From: a virus
Strand: one strand, 5' to 3'
DNA: 64,000 bases
Virus record (IMG/VR): IMGVR_UViG_3300025096_003663
Coordinates: 17,248-81,247 of that record
This document shows positions 60,417 through 64,000 of the stretch, one piece after another. Each line of letters begins with the position of its first letter. Position 1 is the stretch's first letter. A program made the translations under genes and the position numbers. The notes under the pieces are model-generated. The model worked only from the letters and a program-made list of their open reading frames with translations. It made no database searches and was not told where the DNA came from.

Positions 60417-60490
60417 TTTTACTTCTTGATGAAGAGCTTACAGTTAAAAGCGGCTTTGTGGGCATAAAATGTATTTTTGTGCTCTTAGCG

Positions 60491-60509
60491 ACTATTTATT
60501 ATTACGATA
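60491..60509 (+). promoter_or_regulatory. Candidate late promoter ACTATTTATT...ACGATA
   Basis: In the 137-base gap between the divergent J-domain gene and the bS21 gene, ACTATTTATTATTACGATA repeats the 43061 element with three extra bases between its two halves. It lies about 50 bases before the bS21 start. Confidence 0.5.
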
Positions 60510-60540
60510 AAATTGCAATAGCAAACACGAGGTGACGACT

Positions 60541-60741
60541 GTGGTATGTGTAGCACGAAGAGATAATGATAGCGACGAAAGAATGATCAAGCGATTCATG
60601 AAGAAAATTAAAAAGTATGGCGTGATCACCGAGGTGCTAAATAGAAGATTTTTTGTTAAGCCCTCGACAAAGAAGAGATTGGCGAAGAAGAAGCTGAGAG
60701 CGGATTATCTAAAGAAACAAAAAAAAGAAGGCAATATTTAA
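60541..60741 (+). CDS. rpsU: Ribosomal protein bS21
   Basis: A 66-residue basic protein matching bacterial small-subunit protein S21 along its whole length: ERMIKRFMKKIKKYGVITEV, then the hallmark NRRFFVKPSTKKRLAKKKL and a Lys/Arg tail. bS21 sits near the anti-Shine-Dalgarno end of 16S rRNA and aids initiation, so a phage copy could replace the host protein and bias translation. Start GTG 60541 is preferred: GAGGTGA at 60529-60535 is well spaced, while GTG 60532 lies inside that site. A candidate late promoter precedes it. Confidence 0.9.
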   Translation: MVCVARRDNDSDERMIKRFMKKIKKYGVITEVLNRRFFVKPSTKKRLAKKKLRADYLKKQKKEGNI

Positions 60742-60762
60742 AAATAGTTTGGAGTTAATACT

Positions 60763-61152
60763 ATGAGCACAATGATATACAGAAACGGAATTGGAAATCA
60801 GGCAGCATACCAGGTCGCTGCAATCCCATTCATTACAGGTTCAACAACCTTAGCCCCAGGCATGGAACAGAAAATATCTTTTCCAGCGATTACTCGGTCT
60901 ATTACGGTAGTTAGTAAAGCAGCCGCCGACATCGATGTCCACTTCAACTCTTCGGCAGATGGTAATGTTACAGGAGGACTTCATTTTGTAACATTGGCGG
61001 CGAAAGACTCGGTAACATTCAATGTAAAATGTAAAGAGATATATATATCCAACAGCGATGCCACTACGGGCTCTTATCAACTGTTCGCCGAGATCACAAC
61101 GATTCAAAACTCAGAGATGTATATTCTTACAGGTTCTGGGCTGACTGATTAA
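60763..61152 (+). CDS. Small virion protein
   Basis: A 129-residue beta-rich protein beginning MSTMIYRNGIGNQAAYQVAA, with FITGSTTLAPGMEQKISFP and NVKCKEIYISNSDATTGSYQ. The pattern (short N-terminal strand, ITGS, K(I)SFP) is common in small structural or decoration proteins of marine phages. It follows bS21 by 21 bases and precedes another beta-rich protein of similar style. Assigned as structural by pattern only. Confidence 0.6.
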   Translation: MSTMIYRNGIGNQAAYQVAAIPFITGSTTLAPGMEQKISFPAITRSITVVSKAAADIDVHFNSSADGNVTGGLHFVTLAAKDSVTFNVKCKEIYISNSDATTGSYQLFAEITTIQNSEMYILTGSGLTD

Positions 61153-61166
61153 AAAGAGGGCAACGA

Positions 61167-61238
61167 ATGGGTAGCAAAAGCGACGATGAGTTCCGATCAG
61201 ATTCCAGCGGGGCAGCATCGGCTCGGTTGGCAATATAA
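61167..61238 (+). other. Short ORF, likely frameshifted 5' end of next gene
   Basis: ATG 61167 is seven bases after AAGAGGG and encodes MGSKSDDEFRSDSSGAASAR, then LAI and TAA at 61236-61238. The next gene's frame (+1) resumes QYNWDYG right at this stop, so the two pieces read like one protein split by a frame change. The downstream frame has no ribosome site of its own. Confidence 0.5.
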
Positions 61239-61509
61239 CTGGGACTATGGTACTTCGACTTCCATAGAGTTCAGGGTATTGATAAATTCGGCTGTCGTTC
61301 AGGACGGAAAGATTTCGCAGCTTTCTGAAAAATTCGCTGCCGACAGCGGCACTGTCGATAGGACAAACCATAATTCTGGATTTTTTTCCTATTCCTATTT
61401 TGAAACTGATGCCTCTCACACTATCGAGCTACAGCTTAGAACCCCCGATTCACTTACAGGTGGCGGCAAATGTTGGAATGCTTCTTTGGAGTTTTGGCGA
61501 GTTCGATAG
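61186..61509 (+). CDS. Small virion protein, possibly frameshifted
   Basis: A 107-codon frame from ATG 61186. From residue 16 on (QYNWDYGTSTSIEFRVLINS to SLEFWRVR) it is beta-rich and similar in style to the preceding structural protein. The first 15 codons look unlike it, lack a ribosome site and overlap a better-placed short frame from 61167. The true product may be the 61167 start joined to this frame at about 61231, either by sequence error, mutation or programmed +1 shift. Structural role inferred. Confidence 0.55.
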   Translation: MSSDQIPAGQHRLGWQYNWDYGTSTSIEFRVLINSAVVQDGKISQLSEKFAADSGTVDRTNHNSGFFSYSYFETDASHTIELQLRTPDSLTGGGKCWNASLEFWRVR

Positions 61510-61533
61510 GACTGCCGAGAGAGCCTCTAAAAG

Positions 61534-61547
61534 CAGATCCGGATCTG
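61534..61547. repeat. Perfect 14-bp palindrome
   Basis: CAGATCCGGATCTG, 25 bases after the stop of the previous gene and followed by GGTCC and an A run. Could form a five-base stem with a CCGG loop. Without a T run it is not a typical terminator; it may be a protein-binding or processing site. Confidence 0.4.
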
Positions 61548-61598
61548 GTCCAAAAAAAAGTTATTTTATTTATTTCGTTATAACTTCTGTATAGCAAA

Positions 61599-61628
61599 CC
61601 CACTGTGCTCCTGTGGATTTTCGCTTTT
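61599..61628 (+). terminator. Weak terminator candidate
   Basis: CCAC, a nine-base loop and GTGG followed by ATTTTCGCTTTT. The stem is only four pairs, so efficiency is doubtful. It sits within the 413-base gap (61510-61922) between the small virion gene and the fibre gene. Confidence 0.25.
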
Positions 61629-61635
61629 CTGATAT

Positions 61636-61654
61636 CTATTTACCTATGACGATA
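61636..61654 (+). promoter_or_regulatory. CTATTTA...ACGATA element in long gap
   Basis: CTATTTACCTATGACGATA keeps both halves of the candidate late promoter. It is followed by the broken ORF below and lies far (about 270 bases) from the next intact gene. The ACGATA half falls inside that ORF's first codons, so this copy may be accidental. Confidence 0.3.
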
Positions 61655-61873
61655 CAGAATTGTATCCGGATTTAGATAGTAAGATTAGATAGACTTTTTA
61701 TACACACGTTCTTTCTGAGCTTCATTTTACACAAACATATTGCCTCTTTTATTGAAAAAGCAGAAGATTTTCTTCCTGGTTTTATTCGTAAAAAGCTTGA
61801 TTTGCTCGATCAAATGCCAATAAAAACAAATTGGATATGTGGAGATGTATGTCTTCACTGTAAAAACGCATAA
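61646..61873 (+). pseudogene. Broken small ORF with in-frame amber stop
   Basis: The 413-base gap 61510-61922 holds no intact gene. In one frame ATG 61646 is followed by nine codons and TAG at 61673-61675; the same frame then stays open for 65 codons to TAA at 61871-61873. The second part has protein-like character: IASFIEKAEDFLPGFIRKKL and a CxxxCxxC stretch (ICGDVCLHCKNA) near the end. It may be a gene remnant, a readthrough product, or the 3' end of a lost gene. No family recognised. Confidence 0.35.
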
Positions 61874-61922
61874 TCAATTTTTAGAATAGAATAACTTTAA
61901 AACAAAAAAAGGAGGAAATAAT

Positions 61923-64000
61923 ATGGCATGTGAATTATCAAGTTCATTTTCGAAAGAAAATAGACTTCAACCAAGCACACCGCTTTGGAACCACGGACCT
62001 ATACTCTGGAATGGACAATATGAACCGGCACATTCCCAGTTTGGAGGACACGACCATGGTGCTGCTACTAGGGTCGTTCCCTACAACAACGATGTATATA
62101 CATTTATCGGTATGCCAGGTTCTGCAAGGGATGGGGGAAGCCAAAATTCTGCTGAACACCAGGGTAGTGTATACATATACAGAAGTGGATCTTCTGGCTT
62201 CGATACGGAGATCATTATAGGTCCAGGCGGCAATGCCGCCCCACTTGGAGGTGCGACTCCATCAAACTACACTGGAATCAACTTAGGGGGCGAAGATTGG
62301 GATGACGCTCTTTTTGGTAAGAGTATCGATGCGATAAGCTCTTCTACAGGGCTTCACTTTGCTGTTGCTGCCCCAGGGCTGGAAAACCTAGCTGGGCGAA
62401 TTTTGCTGTTCCAAAGCTCTTCTAGCGGAATAGAAATGATTGACGATACCGGCAGACTGCTTACCGGCTCTCATGAGCAGCCCGGCGGCTGGACATACGG
62501 GCAGATGTCGCAGCTTTATTCCCAAGCGGGAACAATGAAGAGCCTTGGTGATTGGAGCCATTCATCTGCTATGAGCATGTATGGCTACGGTTCACCAAAT
62601 GACGGTGTATCTGTTGCTTTTGACGAGAATGAAGAAAATCTTTATATCTCTTTTTATGACTCGCTTCTTTCAGGACAATACAACGGGAACACACCACATG
62701 CTGGTGGTGTTCGACTTTACAAGAGCTCTAGTTTAGGTGGCATTGAACACCTCAAAGATCTTGTAGTATCTAGCCCAATTAGTCGAGAGCAAGTTGGTTC
62801 TGCTCACCAGATGATCGTTTCTGATGGAAAGGTATACATAGCCGCCAGTGGTTATGCTATTCCTAGAGATCCTGGGCAAGCATATTTGTTCACATACGAC
62901 ATCAATGAGGGAACTTACACAGAGGATATATACTATCCAGCCAGTTCATTTTCTGACCCAGACGGCGAAATATTCACCGAAAACTTCGGTACCGGCACAC
63001 CAGACATTGTTAGTGGATCTGATGGGATCTACATTCTTCAAGGGTCGGGCAAGCGTCACGACACAGACCCATACACCCCCTTGGATGGACTCGGAAGACT
63101 CTACCTCTTTAAGAGCAGTAGTCTGGGAGGAATAGAAGTACACTCAGTATTTACGGGCTCTAATGATGACAATGAATACGCATACAACTTCTTTGGAGGA
63201 CAAACTCAATTGATGAGTGGAACAAGCGGTTTTATTATCGTATCCTCAGAGTTGAGCGGAGCTTTGACTGGTCCAGATGAATGGTGGGGCAACGGAGTAG
63301 TAGATCCAGCAAGAATCTGGGTTTATGAAACAGGAAGCAACACCAACAACGCTTACTATATAAACGGAAACAATTCAACTGAAATCTCAAGCCTCAGCAC
63401 TGCCTATTATATGGGCAAAGTTTTAGATGCACGGATTAGTAATGATGGGGAAACCCTCTACTTGGCGGCATCAGACCCAGCATGGGATAATAACAAAGGG
63501 GCAACAATTTTATATGAGTGGGGGCTTTCGGGCTCTTGCTCTCAACAACAGGCAGGGGAACCTGCCGAAGGAAACACAATTATGACTACAAAAAAAGGAA
63601 TAGCTGTATTTGATTCCGCTGGAAACAAAGTACACAAATTTTTAGACGATGGTACCGCCATCGTTGGACAAAGCACTAAGCGAGTTGAGCTTAGCGGTTC
63701 TGTTTATTTAGATGATGATTCGGATAAGAATCTCAAAACACGACTAAGCGATGCTGCTGCTTTAGCTTCTGCTGATGTTGCTGCCGAAGAGGCTCGTGCT
63801 CTTGCTGCTGAGACGGTACTATCTGGTGCACTTCACACCGAGATTGGTCGTGCTGTAGCCGCTGAAGCTGCTGTTGCTTCTGATCTTTCAGATTACGAAG
63901 CAAGTAATGATGCTGCTCTAGCTGCCGAAGCTACTACTGCTCGTGCTGCTGAAGCTGCTAACGCTACTGCTATTAGCACCGAAACTGCTCGTGCTACTGC
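61923..64000 (+). CDS. Tail fibre/adhesin with FG-GAP-like repeats (partial)
   Basis: ATG 61923 lies seven bases after AAAGGAGG. The frame is open to the window end (at least 692 codons; 3' end outside). Residues about 30-535 contain beta-propeller-like repeats (VYTFIGMPGSARDG, HFAVAAPGLENL, VYIAASGYAIPRDPG, IYILQGSGKR) of the FG-GAP style. After MTTKKGIAVFDSAGNKVHKF the C-terminal part from about residue 605 is Ala/Glu/Thr heptad repeat (AAEEARALAAETVLSGALHT), a trimeric fibre coiled coil. It likely binds the host receptor. Confidence 0.78.
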   Translation, partial: MACELSSSFSKENRLQPSTPLWNHGPILWNGQYEPAHSQFGGHDHGAATRVVPYNNDVYTFIGMPGSARDGGSQNSAEHQGSVYIYRSGSSGFDTEIIIGPGGNAAPLGGATPSNYTGINLGGEDWDDALFGKSIDAISSSTGLHFAVAAPGLENLAGRILLFQSSSSGIEMIDDTGRLLTGSHEQPGGWTYGQMSQLYSQAGTMKSLGDWSHSSAMSMYGYGSPNDGVSVAFDENEENLYISFYDSLLSGQYNGNTPHAGGVRLYKSSSLGGIEHLKDLVVSSPISREQVGSAHQMIVSDGKVYIAASGYAIPRDPGQAYLFTYDINEGTYTEDIYYPASSFSDPDGEIFTENFGTGTPDIVSGSDGIYILQGSGKRHDTDPYTPLDGLGRLYLFKSSSLGGIEVHSVFTGSNDDNEYAYNFFGGQTQLMSGTSGFIIVSSELSGALTGPDEWWGNGVVDPARIWVYETGSNTNNAYYINGNNSTEISSLSTAYYMGKVLDARISNDGETLYLAASDPAWDNNKGATILYEWGLSGSCSQQQAGEPAEGNTIMTTKKGIAVFDSAGNKVHKFLDDGTAIVGQSTKRVELSGSVYLDDDSDKNLKTRLSDAAALASADVAAEEARALAAETVLSGALHTEIGRAVAAEAAVASDLSDYEASNDAALAAEATTARAAEAANATAISTETARAT

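Noticed and set aside
1-64000. tRNA genes, integrase, insertion sequences or homing endonucleases
   Set aside because: No cloverleaf-like sequence in the few gaps and no transposase, integrase or homing nuclease motif in any long frame.

Overview
The window is a densely packed, almost entirely plus-strand stretch of a tailed, T4-like (contractile-tail) bacteriophage genome, apparently from a marine or aquatic source. This rests on recognisable homologues of T4 late sigma factor gp55, baseplate wedge gp25 and gp6, primase gp61, recombination nuclease gp46/gp47, large terminase gp17, portal gp20 and prohead protease gp21. Genes usually overlap by 1-4 bases (ATGA or GTGA junctions) or sit behind GGAGG-type ribosome binding sites. 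The host cannot be named from sequence alone. The sugar genes point to a Gram-negative host whose lipopolysaccharide carries GDP-mannose-derived 6-deoxy sugars.

Layout. (1) 1-7124: a surface-sugar island with a heptosyltransferase-like protein, sugar N-formyltransferase, FkbM methyltransferase, kinase-like/methyltransferase fusion, DegT-family aminotransferase close to GDP-perosamine synthase, GDP-fucose synthase, GDP-mannose 4,6-dehydratase and a cupin mannose-6-phosphate isomerase. Together they could make GDP-L-fucose and GDP-(N-formyl)perosamine. (2) 7138-8822: small regulatory genes around gp55. (3) 8815-46208: a roughly 37 kb virion module (M15 peptidase, spike-like protein, 2645-aa protein, gp25, gp6, DNRLRE-like and LamG-containing proteins, a 2545-aa protein with two seven-bladed FG-GAP propellers, and several further large unassigned proteins). 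(4) 46208-50808: a replication/recombination block with RuvC-like nuclease, primase and an Mre11-Rad50-type nuclease/ATPase fused in one chain. (5) 50820-53292: small membrane proteins resembling a lysis cassette, zinc-ribbon and histone-H1-like proteins, and hypotheticals. (6) 53322-59710: packaging and head genes (terminase, portal, protease). (7) 59714-64000: a divergent J-domain gene on the minus strand, a phage-encoded ribosomal protein bS21, small structural proteins (one apparently frameshifted), a 413-base poorly coding gap with a broken ORF, and a large fibre/adhesin running off the window end.

How it works together: the sugar island may alter the host envelope during infection, gp55 would direct late transcription, the middle of the window builds the baseplate, tail and adhesins, and the end builds and fills the head. 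A recurring ACTATTTAT element in the few real intergenic gaps is a candidate late-promoter motif. One copy sits just downstream of a hairpin terminator and 28 bases upstream of the protease gene. No tRNA, CRISPR array, insertion sequence or integrase was seen.
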